Assembly (NCBI RefSeq): GCF_016859125.1
Contig: NZ_CP069338.1
Span: 6,821,501 to 6,885,500, forward strand
From: Archangium violaceum
GTDB lineage: Bacteria; Myxococcota; Myxococcia; Myxococcales; Myxococcaceae
Reading direction: 5' to 3'
Length of the DNA stretch: 64,000 bases
Under the pieces are notes generated by a model. That model was not told the DNA's origin and searched no databases. It saw nothing but the letters and a program-made list of their open reading frames with translations. The translations under genes and the position numbers were made by a program. Below, one piece after another: positions 7,608 to 15,944 of the stretch (its first letter is position 1; each line of letters begins with the position of its first letter).

Positions 7608-9671
7608 ATGGGTCGTGTTGTCAGCAAGCTGGGGTGGGCACTGCTCGCCATCGTGGGGGCGTTCTGTCTGGGGACGGTGGCCCTGCACAGAGGAGAGACG
7701 ATCAACGCCACCTGGTTGGTGGTGGCCTCCGTCGCCGTCTACATGCTCGGGTACCGCTTCTACGGCCGGTTCATCGCCGAGAGGGCCTTGCGGTTGGACC
7801 CGACCCGCGCCTCGCCGGCGCAGCGCCGCAATGACGGTCTGGACTACGTGCCCACCGACAAGTGGGTGCTGTTCGGCCACCACTTCGCCGCCATCGCGGG
7901 CGCCGGTCCGCTGGTGGGTCCGGTGCTCGCGGCGCAGATGGGTTACCTGCCGGGCACGATGTGGATCCTCTTCGGCGTGGTGCTGGGTGGCGCGGTGCAG
8001 GACTTCATGATCCTGTTCCTGTCCGTCCGCCGCGACGGCAAGTCGCTGGGCGACATGGTTCGCATGGAGATGGGTCCGGCCGCCGGTGTGGTGGCGATGA
8101 TCGGCGTGTTGATGATCATGATGATCATCCTCGCGGTGCTGGCCCTGGTGGTGGTCAAGGCGCTGACCGGCAGCCCCTGGGGCACCTTCACGGTCGCCAT
8201 GACCATTCCCATCGCGCTGCTGATGGGCCTCTACCTCCGCTACATCCGTCCTGGCCGCGTGCTCGAGGTGTCCGTCATCGGCTTCGTGCTGCTGATGCTG
8301 TCGATCTGGATGGGAGGCAGGGTCGCCGACATGCCGTCCCTGGCGCCGCTGTTCACCTATGACAGCAAGGCGCTGGCCTGGATGCTGATCGCCTACGGCT
8401 TCTGCGCCTCGGTGCTGCCCGTGTGGCTGCTGCTGGCGCCGCGCGACTACCTGTCGACGTTCCTGAAGATCGGCACCATCGTGGTGCTGGCGGTGGGCAT
8501 CGTCCTGGCCGCGCCGGAGTTGAAGATGCCGGCGGTGACCCGGTTCGTGGATGGCACCGGCCCGGTGTTCTCCGGCAACCTGTTCCCGTTCCTGTTCATC
8601 ACCATCGCGTGCGGAGCGGTGTCGGGCTGGCACTCGCTCATCTCCTCGGGCACCACACCGAAGATGCTGGCCAACGAGCGCGAGGCGCTCATGGTGGGCT
8701 ATGGCGCGATGTTGATGGAGTCCTTCGTCGCCATCATGGCGCTGATCGCCGCCACGGTGCTGGAGCCGGGCGTGTACTTCGCCATGAACTCCCCGCCCGG
8801 ATTGATTGGCACCACCGCGGAGCAGGCGGCCCGGACGATCAGCGAGTGGGGTTTCGTGATCACCCCCGAGGTGCTCACCCAGACGGCCCGGGAGATTGGC
8901 GAGACGTCCATCCTGTCGCGAGCGGGTGGCGCGCCGACCCTGGCGGTGGGCATGGCGCAGATCCTCCACGGACTGGTGGGCGGCGAGGGGATGATGGCCT
9001 TCTGGTACCACTACGCCATCCTGTTCGAGGCGCTGTTCATCCTCACCACGGTGGACGCGGGCACGCGCGTGGGCCGCTTCATGATCCAGGAGCTGGCCGG
9101 CCTGGTGTACGCACCGCTGAGGAAGACCGAGTCCTGGAGCGCCAACATGATCGCCACGGCCCTCTGTGTGGCGGGCTGGGGCTACTTCCTCTACCAGGGC
9201 GTGGTGGATCCGCTGGGCGGCATCAACACGCTGTGGCCGCTGTTCGGCATCGCCAACCAGATGCTGGCCGCCATCGCGCTGACGCTGTCCTGCGTGGTGC
9301 TCGTGAAGATGAAGCGCGAGCGCTACCTGTGGATCCCCGCGATTCCGACGGTGTGGCTGGTGATCTGCACGTTGACCGCCGGCTGGCAGAAGGTGTTCGG
9401 CGGAGACATCCGGGTCAGCTTCGTCGCCCACGCGCGCGCGTTCTCGGCGGCGGCCGAGCAGGGCAGGGTGCTGGCGCCAGCGACGTCCCTGGAGGACATG
9501 CAGCGGGTCATCACCAACGACTACGTGGACGCCACCCTCACCGTCCTGTTCATGCTGCTGGTGGTGGCGACCATCGCGTTTGGCCTCCGGGCCGCGCTGG
9601 CCGCCCGCCGCTCGACCGCCCCCTCCGCCCAGGAGACGCCCCACGTCCCCGTGGCGACCGTGAGCCAGTGA
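7608..9671 (+). CDS. cstA: CstA-family pyruvate/peptide transporter
   Basis: A 687-residue integral membrane protein of the carbon-starvation CstA family, which imports pyruvate and/or peptides. Diagnostic stretches are [20 protein letters not shown] near residue 85, [37 protein letters not shown], and [19 protein letters not shown], with around 16-18 hydrophobic segments. GGAGGGG lies 4 nt before ATG 7608, which decides the start; the frame is open back to 7551. The next gene is the usual small YbdD partner, one base after the stop, so the two form an operon. Confidence 0.95.
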   Translation: MGRVVSKLGWALLAIVGAFCLGTVALHRGETINATWLVVASVAVYMLGYRFYGRFIAERALRLDPTRASPAQRRNDGLDYVPTDKWVLFGHHFAAIAGAGPLVGPVLAAQMGYLPGTMWILFGVVLGGAVQDFMILFLSVRRDGKSLGDMVRMEMGPAAGVVAMIGVLMIMMIILAVLALVVVKALTGSPWGTFTVAMTIPIALLMGLYLRYIRPGRVLEVSVIGFVLLMLSIWMGGRVADMPSLAPLFTYDSKALAWMLIAYGFCASVLPVWLLLAPRDYLSTFLKIGTIVVLAVGIVLAAPELKMPAVTRFVDGTGPVFSGNLFPFLFITIACGAVSGWHSLISSGTTPKMLANEREALMVGYGAMLMESFVAIMALIAATVLEPGVYFAMNSPPGLIGTTAEQAARTISEWGFVITPEVLTQTAREIGETSILSRAGGAPTLAVGMAQILHGLVGGEGMMAFWYHYAILFEALFILTTVDAGTRVGRFMIQELAGLVYAPLRKTESWSANMIATALCVAGWGYFLYQGVVDPLGGINTLWPLFGIANQMLAAIALTLSCVVLVKMKRERYLWIPAIPTVWLVICTLTAGWQKVFGGDIRVSFVAHARAFSAAAEQGRVLAPATSLEDMQRVITNDYVDATLTVLFMLLVVATIAFGLRAALAARRSTAPSAQETPHVPVATVSQ

Positions 9672-9672
9672 C

Positions 9673-9876
9673 ATGCGCGACGGGAGCGACAGGCTGAAGC
9701 GGTTCTGGAGCCGGGCGGTGCAGACCGCCCGGTTGCTCATCGGCGTGCCTGACTACGACACCTACGTCGAGCACATGCGCCTGCACCATCCGGAGCGGGC
9801 CGTGATGAGCTACGAGGAGTTCTTCAACGAGCGCATGCAGGCCCGCTACCGGGGAAGCGGCGGGCGCTGCTGCTGA
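9673..9876 (+). CDS. YbdD/YjiX family small protein (CstA partner)
   Basis: A 67-residue protein of the DUF466 YbdD/YjiX family: [18 protein letters not shown], then [15 protein letters not shown] and a C-terminal cysteine pair. E. coli relatives are required for function of CstA/BtsT-type pyruvate transporters. The ATG begins one base after the cstA TGA, so translation is likely coupled. Confidence 0.92.
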   Translation: MRDGSDRLKRFWSRAVQTARLLIGVPDYDTYVEHMRLHHPERAVMSYEEFFNERMQARYRGSGGRCC

Positions 9877-9888
9877 ACGCCTGGCTTC

Positions 9889-10287
9889 CTAGTACGGCTC
9901 GAAGCAGTCGTAGTTGTGCTGCGAGAAGATGCGGCCGTCGCGGAAGGTGAGGAACACTCCGAACGAGGCGCGCATCGTGCCTCCTACGGGGAGTGTTCCC
10001 ACCGCCACCGCGAGCGTGCCGCTCCAGTCGATCTCGAGCGCCACCTGGTCGCCCTCGGACACCGCGTTCCGGATGTCGTAGCGCTGGGCGGACATCACCT
10101 TCTGGCCTCGCTCCGCGCCTTCGAGCAGGGCCTTCAGGTCCCTCGTCGCCCCGGAGGGGACGAGCCGGTTGGGGTATTCCCGCTGCGTCACCTCCGGGTG
10201 GAAGAAGGCGCTCAGCGCTTCTCCGGTCGCCCCCTCTTCGATGGCTCGGAGGTAACGGCGCGCGAACTCGAGATTCGTCGTGGACAT
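9889..10287 (-). CDS. NTF2-like (SnoaL-fold) protein under MarR control
   Basis: A 132-residue NTF2/SnoaL-like domain protein: LEFARRYLRAIEEGATGEAL, FFHPEVTQREYPNRLVP, then the beta-cone sequence ending FLTFRDGRIFSQHNYDCFEP. Such folds bind or isomerise small molecules; no catalytic residue is diagnostic here. GGGAG lies before ATG 10287. It diverges from a MarR gene across a 67-bp spacer holding two palindromes, so it is probably the repressor's target. Confidence 0.82.
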   Translation of the reverse strand: MSTTNLEFARRYLRAIEEGATGEALSAFFHPEVTQREYPNRLVPSGATRDLKALLEGAERGQKVMSAQRYDIRNAVSEGDQVALEIDWSGTLAVAVGTLPVGGTMRASFGVFLTFRDGRIFSQHNYDCFEPY

Positions 10288-10306
10288 GGTTGGCTCCCAT
10301 CTGATT

Positions 10307-10336
10307 CACAACCGAGGTTGCACAACCTGGGTTGTG
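10307..10336. promoter_or_regulatory. Twin palindromic operator between the NTF2-like and marR genes
   Basis: Two adjacent CAACC/GGTTG palindromes: CAACCGAGGTTG (10309-10320) and the perfect CACAACCTGGGTTGTG (10321-10336). They fill the short divergent spacer where both promoters must lie. The size and symmetry fit a MarR dimer site, repressing both genes. Confidence 0.7.
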
Positions 10337-10354
10337 GATGCAAGATCCCCTTGT

Positions 10355-10849
10355 ATGCCGCGCCGGAAGGAAGCCGCCCCCGTGGAGCCCGGGTCCCTGG
10401 ACCTGGGCCACCTCGCCCTCTTCGTGGGGATGAGGGTGAACGACGTCGTGCTCGAGGAGATTCATGCGGCGGGCTTCACGGGCCTGCGCTACGCGCACGG
10501 GTTCGTGTTCCAGCACCTGCTGGGTGGCTCCCGGTCGATCAGCGAGCTGGCGGCGCTGCTCGAGGTGACGCAGCAGGCCGCGTCGAAGACGGTCGCCGAG
10601 CTGGAGAAGCTGGGCTACGTCGAGGAGACGCGGTCCGATGACGCGCGCGTGCGGCGGGTGCGGCTCTCCGCGCGAGGACAGGCCGCCGTCGACAAGAGCC
10701 GCGCGGTGAGGGCCGGGCTCGAGGAGCGTCTCCGGCGGAGCCAGGGGCGCCGCGCGGTGGAGGAGGCGCGCAAGCTCCTGGCGAACGTGCTCGACTCCCT
10801 GGGGGGCACGGAGGCCGTGCGGGCCCGGAAGGTCCGGTTGCCGCGCTGA
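10355..10849 (+). CDS. MarR family transcriptional regulator
   Basis: A 164-residue winged-helix regulator. The HTH reads GGSRSISELAALLEVTQQAA (res ~55-75), followed by SKTVAELEKLGYVEETRSD and the wing DDARVRRVRLSARGQAAVD. Flanking helices give the usual MarR dimer interface. ATG 10355 was chosen; upstream codons overlap the operator. The divergent NTF2-like gene and the palindromes 20-45 bp upstream suggest autoregulation and control of that neighbour. The ligand is unknown. Confidence 0.9.
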   Translation: MPRRKEAAPVEPGSLDLGHLALFVGMRVNDVVLEEIHAAGFTGLRYAHGFVFQHLLGGSRSISELAALLEVTQQAASKTVAELEKLGYVEETRSDDARVRRVRLSARGQAAVDKSRAVRAGLEERLRRSQGRRAVEEARKLLANVLDSLGGTEAVRARKVRLPR

Positions 10850-10932
10850 GGAGCCTGGCCTCTTCGCGAGCGTGGCGATCCTGGGTATATCCACCTCCCG
10901 CGATGGGCCCTCGTGCCCGGGAGGTCTTCCAC

Positions 10933-11799
10933 ATGTTCCGTTCGCTCGCCCTGTCCATCGTCCTGTCGGGGACGTTGGGTGTCGCACATGAAGCGCCGAA
11001 GCAGACGGCACCGACGAAGGAGGCCGAGAAGGCGGAGGCGTTCTTCGGCCATGAGGAGCTGGTCCGCCAGTTCAAGCTCCACGAGAAGGGCTGCAAGAAG
11101 GGCGACTCGATGGAGTGCTTCAACCTGGGCCTGTCCTATGCGCAGGGCGTGGGCGTGGCCAGGGATGAAGCTCGCGCGGCCACCTTCTTCAAGAAGGCGT
11201 GCGACAAGGGTTACCTGGATGCCTGCAACAACCTCGGCATCGCCTACGCGGAAGGCGTGGGGGTGAAGAAGGATCCGAAGCAGGCCGTCACCCTGTTCGA
11301 GAAGAGCTGCAAGGCGGATGATGCGAAGGGTTGCTTCAACACCGGCCGGGCCTACGCATCGGGGCTCGGGGTGGAGAAGGATCCGGCGCGGGCCGCCACC
11401 GCCTTCGAGAAGGCCTGCGGCCGGGGTCACGCCGATGGCTGCTTCAGCCTCGGCATCGCCTACGCGAACGGCAATGGGGTGAACAAGGATCCGGCACGCG
11501 CCGCGACGCTCCTCTCACAGGCCTGCGACGCGGGGAACATGCCCGCCTGCAACAGCGCTGGCGTGTCCTATATGGCGGGCAACGGCGTGACGCGGGACAT
11601 GAAGCGGGCCGTCACTCTCTTCGAGAAGGCCTGCGACGCGGGCGTGGCCGGTGGCTGTCTCAACCTCGGCATCGCCCACAAGCAGGGGAACGGGGTGGCG
11701 AAGAACCCCGAGCGTTCCCGGGAGCTCATCCAGAAGGCGTGCGGGCTCGGGCTCGCTCCCGCCTGTCAGGCGCTCGGGACCGCTCCGAAGGCTCCTTGA
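10933..11799 (+). CDS. Secreted Sel1-repeat (Hcp-like, cysteine-paired) protein
   Basis: A 288-residue exported protein. A signal peptide (FRSLALSIVLSGTLGVAH) precedes seven Sel1-like repeats of about 36 residues. Each carries the pattern A.C..G...AC.NLG..Y..G.GV..D, e.g. KKACDKGYLDACNNLGIAYA. The regularly placed Cys pairs resemble Helicobacter Hcp proteins, where they form disulfides within repeats, and fit an oxidising periplasm. GGAGG precedes ATG 10933. Sel1 proteins scaffold protein-protein contacts; the partner is unknown. Confidence 0.88.
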   Translation: MFRSLALSIVLSGTLGVAHEAPKQTAPTKEAEKAEAFFGHEELVRQFKLHEKGCKKGDSMECFNLGLSYAQGVGVARDEARAATFFKKACDKGYLDACNNLGIAYAEGVGVKKDPKQAVTLFEKSCKADDAKGCFNTGRAYASGLGVEKDPARAATAFEKACGRGHADGCFSLGIAYANGNGVNKDPARAATLLSQACDAGNMPACNSAGVSYMAGNGVTRDMKRAVTLFEKACDAGVAGGCLNLGIAHKQGNGVAKNPERSRELIQKACGLGLAPACQALGTAPKAP

Positions 11800-11812
11800 G
11801 CAGGGTAGGGGC

Positions 11813-13033
11813 TCAAGGGGTGCCGGAGGCTTCGCCCGCCGCCCGGAGCTGATCCGGGTGGGTGGGCACCTTGATGTCGCCGGAGATGATCTTCGCCTTC
11901 AGCTCCTCCAGCTTGCGCAGCGCTTCGTCCTTGCCGGGGAAGTCCAGCCGCACCGGGGCGTAGGTGATGCCGCCCTCGCTCAGGCCCAGTGACAGGTTGC
12001 CTCCCTGGAAGCGGCCCTGGACCTGATCGCGAATGGCCTCGTACACCACCAGGTCCACGCGCTTCACCACGGCGGACAGCACCGCCTTGGGCGCCAGATG
12101 GGAGGGATCCGAGTCCACGCCGATGACGTAGACGGGCTTGCCCCCGTCGCGCGCCTCCTTCACCGCCTGGATGGCACCCAGACCGTCCACGCCGGCGGCG
12201 GCGAAGAGGACATCCGCGTCCTTCACCAGCAGATCCTGTCCCACCTGCTTGCCGAGGGCGAAGTTGGTGAAGCCGCCGGTGTAGTTGGCCACCACGGTGG
12301 CCTTGGGGTTGGTGGCGGCCACGCCCGCGCGGAAGCCGGCCTCGTAGCGCTTCACGAGCGGAATCTCCATGCCGCCCACGAAGCCCACCTTGCCCGTCTT
12401 CGTCACGAGCCCGGCCAGCGCGCCCACCAGGTAGCAGCCCTCCTCCTCGCGGAAGACGACGGTGCGCACATTGGGCAGCGTGTACGGCTCGTTCTGTCCG
12501 GACAGCAGGGGGCTGTCGACCAGGAGGTAATGCATGTCCGGGTTGCGCTTCGCCGCCGTCTCCACCGCGTTCTCCAGCATGAAGCCCACGGCGAGCGAGA
12601 GGGACACGTCCTGATCCGCCAGCAACTGGAGGTTGGGCTCGTAGTCCTCGGCCACCCGGCTCTGCAGGACGACGGGGGTGATGCCGAGCGGCGTCACCTG
12701 GAGGTTCCTCCGCGCCATGTCCTGCCCGAGCGACTCCTGGAGCGAGGCCTGGCGCTCACGGGCGGAGACGTCCTTGTACCCGCCCTCCTCGTACTTCACG
12801 CCCGAGGCCCACACCTCCAGCCCGCGCAGGGCCGAGTCATTGAAGGACTGGTCCCCGCGTCCCCCGAGTCCCAGGACGAGCCCGATCTTCGTCTCCTGGG
12901 TGTCGGGCGGAGCGTCGGCGGTCCTCGCCTGGGCCGCGGGCTTCGCGGGAGTGGCGGAGGGCTCTTCCTTGTGGCTCTTGCAGGCGGACAGCAGGGACAG
13001 GGCGAGGAGCAGGGAGCGGGGGCTCGGGCGCAT
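11813..13033 (-). CDS. BMP-family (basic membrane protein/PnrA-like) substrate-binding lipoprotein
   Basis: A 406-residue lipoprotein with signal and lipobox LLSAC, then a linker and a BMP/PnrA domain: KIGLVLGLGGRGDQSFND (family start), LVGALAGLVTKTGKVGFVGG, and DADVLFAAAGVDGLGAIQAV, followed by YVIGVDSD. PnrA/BMP proteins bind purine nucleosides for an ABC transporter. No permease or ATPase gene lies beside it, so it may serve a distant transporter. The gene converges on the Sel1 gene with a 13-bp gap. Confidence 0.92.
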   Translation of the reverse strand: MRPSPRSLLLALSLLSACKSHKEEPSATPAKPAAQARTADAPPDTQETKIGLVLGLGGRGDQSFNDSALRGLEVWASGVKYEEGGYKDVSARERQASLQESLGQDMARRNLQVTPLGITPVVLQSRVAEDYEPNLQLLADQDVSLSLAVGFMLENAVETAAKRNPDMHYLLVDSPLLSGQNEPYTLPNVRTVVFREEEGCYLVGALAGLVTKTGKVGFVGGMEIPLVKRYEAGFRAGVAATNPKATVVANYTGGFTNFALGKQVGQDLLVKDADVLFAAAGVDGLGAIQAVKEARDGGKPVYVIGVDSDPSHLAPKAVLSAVVKRVDLVVYEAIRDQVQGRFQGGNLSLGLSEGGITYAPVRLDFPGKDEALRKLEELKAKIISGDIKVPTHPDQLRAAGEASGTP

Positions 13034-13093
13034 ACCCCTTGTCCTAGCACGGCCCTACCGGTTTGGTAACGCGCCAGGCCGGACGTGACCGGC

Positions 13094-14212
13094 CTATCCC
13101 TGGGCCCCGGAGCCCCCCGCGCGCATGCGGTTGAGCCGGTCGTAGTGGCGGTAACCGAGCTGGTCGAGCGCGCTCGGGGGGGCCAGGCCGATGTCCACCA
13201 GGGTCTTGATGTCGTAGGTGCCCGCGAGCACCGGCGGCGCGTAGTTCTGGATGGCCTCGGGCGTGCGGAACCTCGAGAGCGGGAAGAGCACCGTGCTCGT
13301 GTGCACGTGCATGAAGTGGGCGGCCGACTGACGCTGCCAGCCGGGGACGCCGGGGGCGGTGATGACGTGCGGGGTCGCGAGGAACGTGCCTCCCGTGAGG
13401 ATCTCCAGCTGCTGGCCCACCTGCGCGACGATGCACCCGGCAGGCGCGGTCCCGCGCACCAGGCGCCCCTTCGGCTCCTCGGGTGTCGCGCGCGTGCGGA
13501 GGTAGAGCCCGCTCTTGTCATCGGGCCCCTGGGCTGGCTGTCCCTTCGGATCCAGGAACCGGCCACCGGGCAGCAACGTGAGCAGGTTGAAGTCCGTGTG
13601 CTCCTCGCCCCAGAGGATGCCCGTGTTCACCTGTGAGGCGCCGAGGGGCAGGTATTGCAGCGCGCGCGTGACGTGGGGGGCCCGCTGGCACACGTCCGTG
13701 AACGTGGCCTCCGGCAGTCCGAGCGCCACCGCGGCGCCTCGCAGGAGCGCGAGTCCCGCCTCATGGAGCGATCGGCCGAGCGAGAGGAGCCCCTCCTGGA
13801 AGTATGGCGGGGCATCGGGGGGCCATACGTTCTCGGGGTAGAGCTTCGGGAACTCGAGCGCCGAGCTCTCGTCGGTCGGGTAGGGCGCGGCGAAGTAGCA
13901 CTCCTTGAAGTCCGGCTGGCCGTTGCTCGCGACGGCGACCTCGGTGTTCGGAGGCGTCCAGCCACGCTGGTACCAGATGTCCGCTCGGCTGTAGGGCTTC
14001 TTGGCCTCCGCCGGACGGGCGACGAACTCGCCGAATGCGTCGTAGAAGCGGGCGAGCGCCTGGGCGTCGACACCGTGATTCTTCACGTACACGAGGCCGA
14101 AGACACCAAAGGCCTCTCGGAGGGCGGCTGCCGCGCGCTCGACGCGGGCCGGGTCGTTCGACGAGAGGTCGGTGAGGTCGACGGTGGGGATGTTCATCGG
14201 GGTCTCTGCCAT
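13094..14212 (-). CDS. Isopenicillin N synthase-like 2-oxoglutarate/Fe(II) oxygenase
   Basis: A 372-residue non-haem iron oxygenase. The N-terminal DIOX_N region contains FGVFGLVYVKNHGVD. The jelly-roll core has the iron triad H205-x-D207 (GEEHTDFNLL) and H282 (LATPHVITAP), with R294 (WQRQSAAHF) for 2-oxoglutarate. Family members hydroxylate, desaturate or cyclise small molecules; the substrate is not predictable. A second Met at codon 6 (14197) could be the true start. The next gene downstream (BMP lipoprotein) is 60 bp away on the same strand. Confidence 0.9.
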   Translation of the reverse strand: MAETPMNIPTVDLTDLSSNDPARVERAAAALREAFGVFGLVYVKNHGVDAQALARFYDAFGEFVARPAEAKKPYSRADIWYQRGWTPPNTEVAVASNGQPDFKECYFAAPYPTDESSALEFPKLYPENVWPPDAPPYFQEGLLSLGRSLHEAGLALLRGAAVALGLPEATFTDVCQRAPHVTRALQYLPLGASQVNTGILWGEEHTDFNLLTLLPGGRFLDPKGQPAQGPDDKSGLYLRTRATPEEPKGRLVRGTAPAGCIVAQVGQQLEILTGGTFLATPHVITAPGVPGWQRQSAAHFMHVHTSTVLFPLSRFRTPEAIQNYAPPVLAGTYDIKTLVDIGLAPPSALDQLGYRHYDRLNRMRAGGSGAQG

Positions 14213-14284
14213 GGCGACCCCAGGTGTATCGTGCCTCGCCCCTCCGAGGAATACGCTCTCAGTGGAGAACCTCCCCTGTTGGGT

Positions 14285-14710
14285 TCATCGGAGGTAGTCG
14301 TATCCGCCGAGCGGCTGCTGGAGGTAATAGCCGCCCAGGGGCGTCTGGTGGAGGTAGTAGCCGCCGAGCGGCGTCTGCTCGAAGTAGTAGCCGCGAGAGG
14401 GCAGCTGCTGGAGGTAGTAGCCGCCGAGCGGCGTCTGCTCGAAGTAATAGCCGCGAGGAGGATCCGTCAGGATGTCGTAGTGGCGGGTGAGTGGCTGCTG
14501 GAGTTGATAGCTGCCAAGGGGTGGCTGCTGAAGCTGGTAGCTGCCAATGAGTGGCTGCTGGAGTTGGTAGCTGCCAATGAGTGGCTGCTGGAGTTGGTAG
14601 CTGCCAATGAGTGGCTGCTGGAGGTCATGGTTGCTCTGCTGGGCGCTGGCCGTCCCCGCCGCGCCCCAGGCCACCGCCATGATCGCGGCTGTCAGGATGC
14701 TCTTTCGCAT
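14285..14710 (-). CDS. Secreted decapeptide-repeat protein (Leu/Gln/Pro/Gly/Tyr-rich), unknown function
   Basis: A 141-residue protein with a clear Sec signal (RKSILTAAIMAVAWGAAG, TASA cleavage). After a short spacer come 11 tandem units of ten residues with consensus [LF]-x-Q-x-[PL]-x-G-[SG]-Y-[QY]. The first three are identical (LQQPLIGSYQ); the later ones drift to FEQTPLGGYY and LHQTPLGGYY; the protein ends GGYDYLR. There is no Cys and no membrane segment. I do not recognise a family. The composition recalls adhesive or matrix low-complexity proteins, or a precursor. ATG 14710 begins the signal peptide; the frame is open back to 14743. Confidence 0.75.
   Translation of the reverse strand: MRKSILTAAIMAVAWGAAGTASAQQSNHDLQQPLIGSYQLQQPLIGSYQLQQPLIGSYQLQQPPLGSYQLQQPLTRHYDILTDPPRGYYFEQTPLGGYYLQQLPSRGYYFEQTPLGGYYLHQTPLGGYYLQQPLGGYDYLR
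14297..14623 (-). repeat. 30-bp tandem repeats encoding the decapeptide units
   Basis: Eleven consecutive units, ten of exactly 30 bp. The three units covering 14534-14623 are nearly identical at base level, including synonymous positions; later ones have diverged. This indicates recent expansion at the 5' side of the array. Confidence 0.85.
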
Positions 14711-14836
14711 GTTCGCCTCTGTCTCTTGGATTGATCTATCCATGGGGAGGGCCTCCGAGAAGCGGTCGGCCCCCCTCCTGACCCGGGCACTCCCTGGGGA
14801 ATACGCTGGTGGAGGCTCCTCTCTCGAGCAGGTTGC

Positions 14837-15940
14837 TCACCTGGGCCAGAACGTCACCGCCCGTGCGTTCTCCGAGCTCCAGACGAGCTTCCTGCCCCGG
14901 TACATGCGCGCGTGTCCGCCGGAATCGGCGAGCGAGACGAGCAGGAAGGGTCCCCGGGACTGGATGCTGACCAGGTCGTTCGCGCGGTAGGGGAGGTTGG
15001 GGAGTGCCACCGCCTTTCCCTTCTCCACCCGCCGGAGCAGACCGGTCGCCAGAAGCTCATCGCCGAAGGGCGTGCCCCAGATCGCCAACGTGTGGCCGCC
15101 GCGCTCGAACCTGGCCCACTCGCCGTCGGGTTGCTCCGGAGTGAGCTCGTACAACCTGTCGAGCAACGCGTCGTCTTCGATTTCCTCGGGAGTGAAGCGC
15201 GGATCCAACGAGCGGCTCGAGCGTTCACCGAGTTCCTTGCGGAGCTCGAGGACGCCGGTGCCGGAGCGCTCGTTGGTCGCCTTCACGTCCAGCCGCGTCC
15301 ACGTCCCACCCTGCCAGGCGAAGGCATGGGCCAGCAGCGGGCGTCCCCTGCCGCCGAGAGCGAGCCGGATCGTGGTCCCATCGACCTCCACCGCACCCGC
15401 CCGCGCCTGGTCGGGCGTGGGCATCTGGATGCTGAGCCCGAGCAACCGGCCACCGGCATCGAAGCCGAACTCGATGAGCTCGCCCGAGGGGGGCAGCGGG
15501 AGCTCCTCGGCATTGCCCGTGGCCACGTCCACGAGGAACAGGCGGTCGCGGAACGCGGGGGAGGGGAACTTCTCGGGGAACGTGGGCCTGCCCACCACGG
15601 GGGCGCTGACACCGCCGCGCCAGAACCGTGCGACGCCGCGTCTGCCATCCCGGCTCAACGCGGTCGCCGCGCCCTGACAGTCCACCGCGAGCTTCGCGAT
15701 GACCCGGCGCGCGGAGGAGAGGGCGTCGAGCTGGGCCCACTCACAACCCTCCCCGGCGGGCTCGAGCAACGACAGGGTGGCCTCGGTCACGCGAGGGACC
15801 GGGACCGGGACCGGGACCGGTGCCGCGACCGCTGCCGGGGTCGGGGTGGGGCGTTCCTCCTGAGCGTGAGCCGGGGTCATGGGCACGAGCAGGAGCGAGG
15901 CGAGCAGGGGAGCGCGGAAGGTCTTCACGATGGCCACCAT
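14837..15940 (-). CDS. Exported hypothetical protein with Pro/Val-rich linker
   Basis: About 367 residues. ATG 15940 gives a signal peptide (TFRAPLLASLLLVPMTPAHA) followed by a Pro-Val-rich spacer with a PVPV run, then a domain of about 300 residues rich in beta-strand patterns. Recurring W-A-R-F and G-x-x-x-L motifs and the ending KLVWSSENARAVTFWPR suggest a beta-propeller-like readout of values, but no named family was recognised. The frame is open upstream to 16285, inside the AraC gene, which is not coding. The gene lies just downstream of the AraC regulator on the same strand with a 4-bp gap and might be co-transcribed with it. Confidence 0.65.
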   Translation of the reverse strand: MVAIVKTFRAPLLASLLLVPMTPAHAQEERPTPTPAAVAAPVPVPVPVPRVTEATLSLLEPAGEGCEWAQLDALSSARRVIAKLAVDCQGAATALSRDGRRGVARFWRGGVSAPVVGRPTFPEKFPSPAFRDRLFLVDVATGNAEELPLPPSGELIEFGFDAGGRLLGLSIQMPTPDQARAGAVEVDGTTIRLALGGRGRPLLAHAFAWQGGTWTRLDVKATNERSGTGVLELRKELGERSSRSLDPRFTPEEIEDDALLDRLYELTPEQPDGEWARFERGGHTLAIWGTPFGDELLATGLLRRVEKGKAVALPNLPYRANDLVSIQSRGPFLLVSLADSGGHARMYRGRKLVWSSENARAVTFWPR

Positions 15941-15944
15941 TGTT

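Noticed and set aside
7320-9740. Very long minus-strand open frame opposite cstA
   Set aside because: His/Gln/Arg/Gly-rich low-complexity translation typical of the antisense of a high-GC membrane gene; cstA on the plus strand has clear family motifs.
14297-14623. CRISPR-like array of 30-bp repeats
   Set aside because: Units are directly adjacent without spacers, keep one reading frame and encode peptide repeats.
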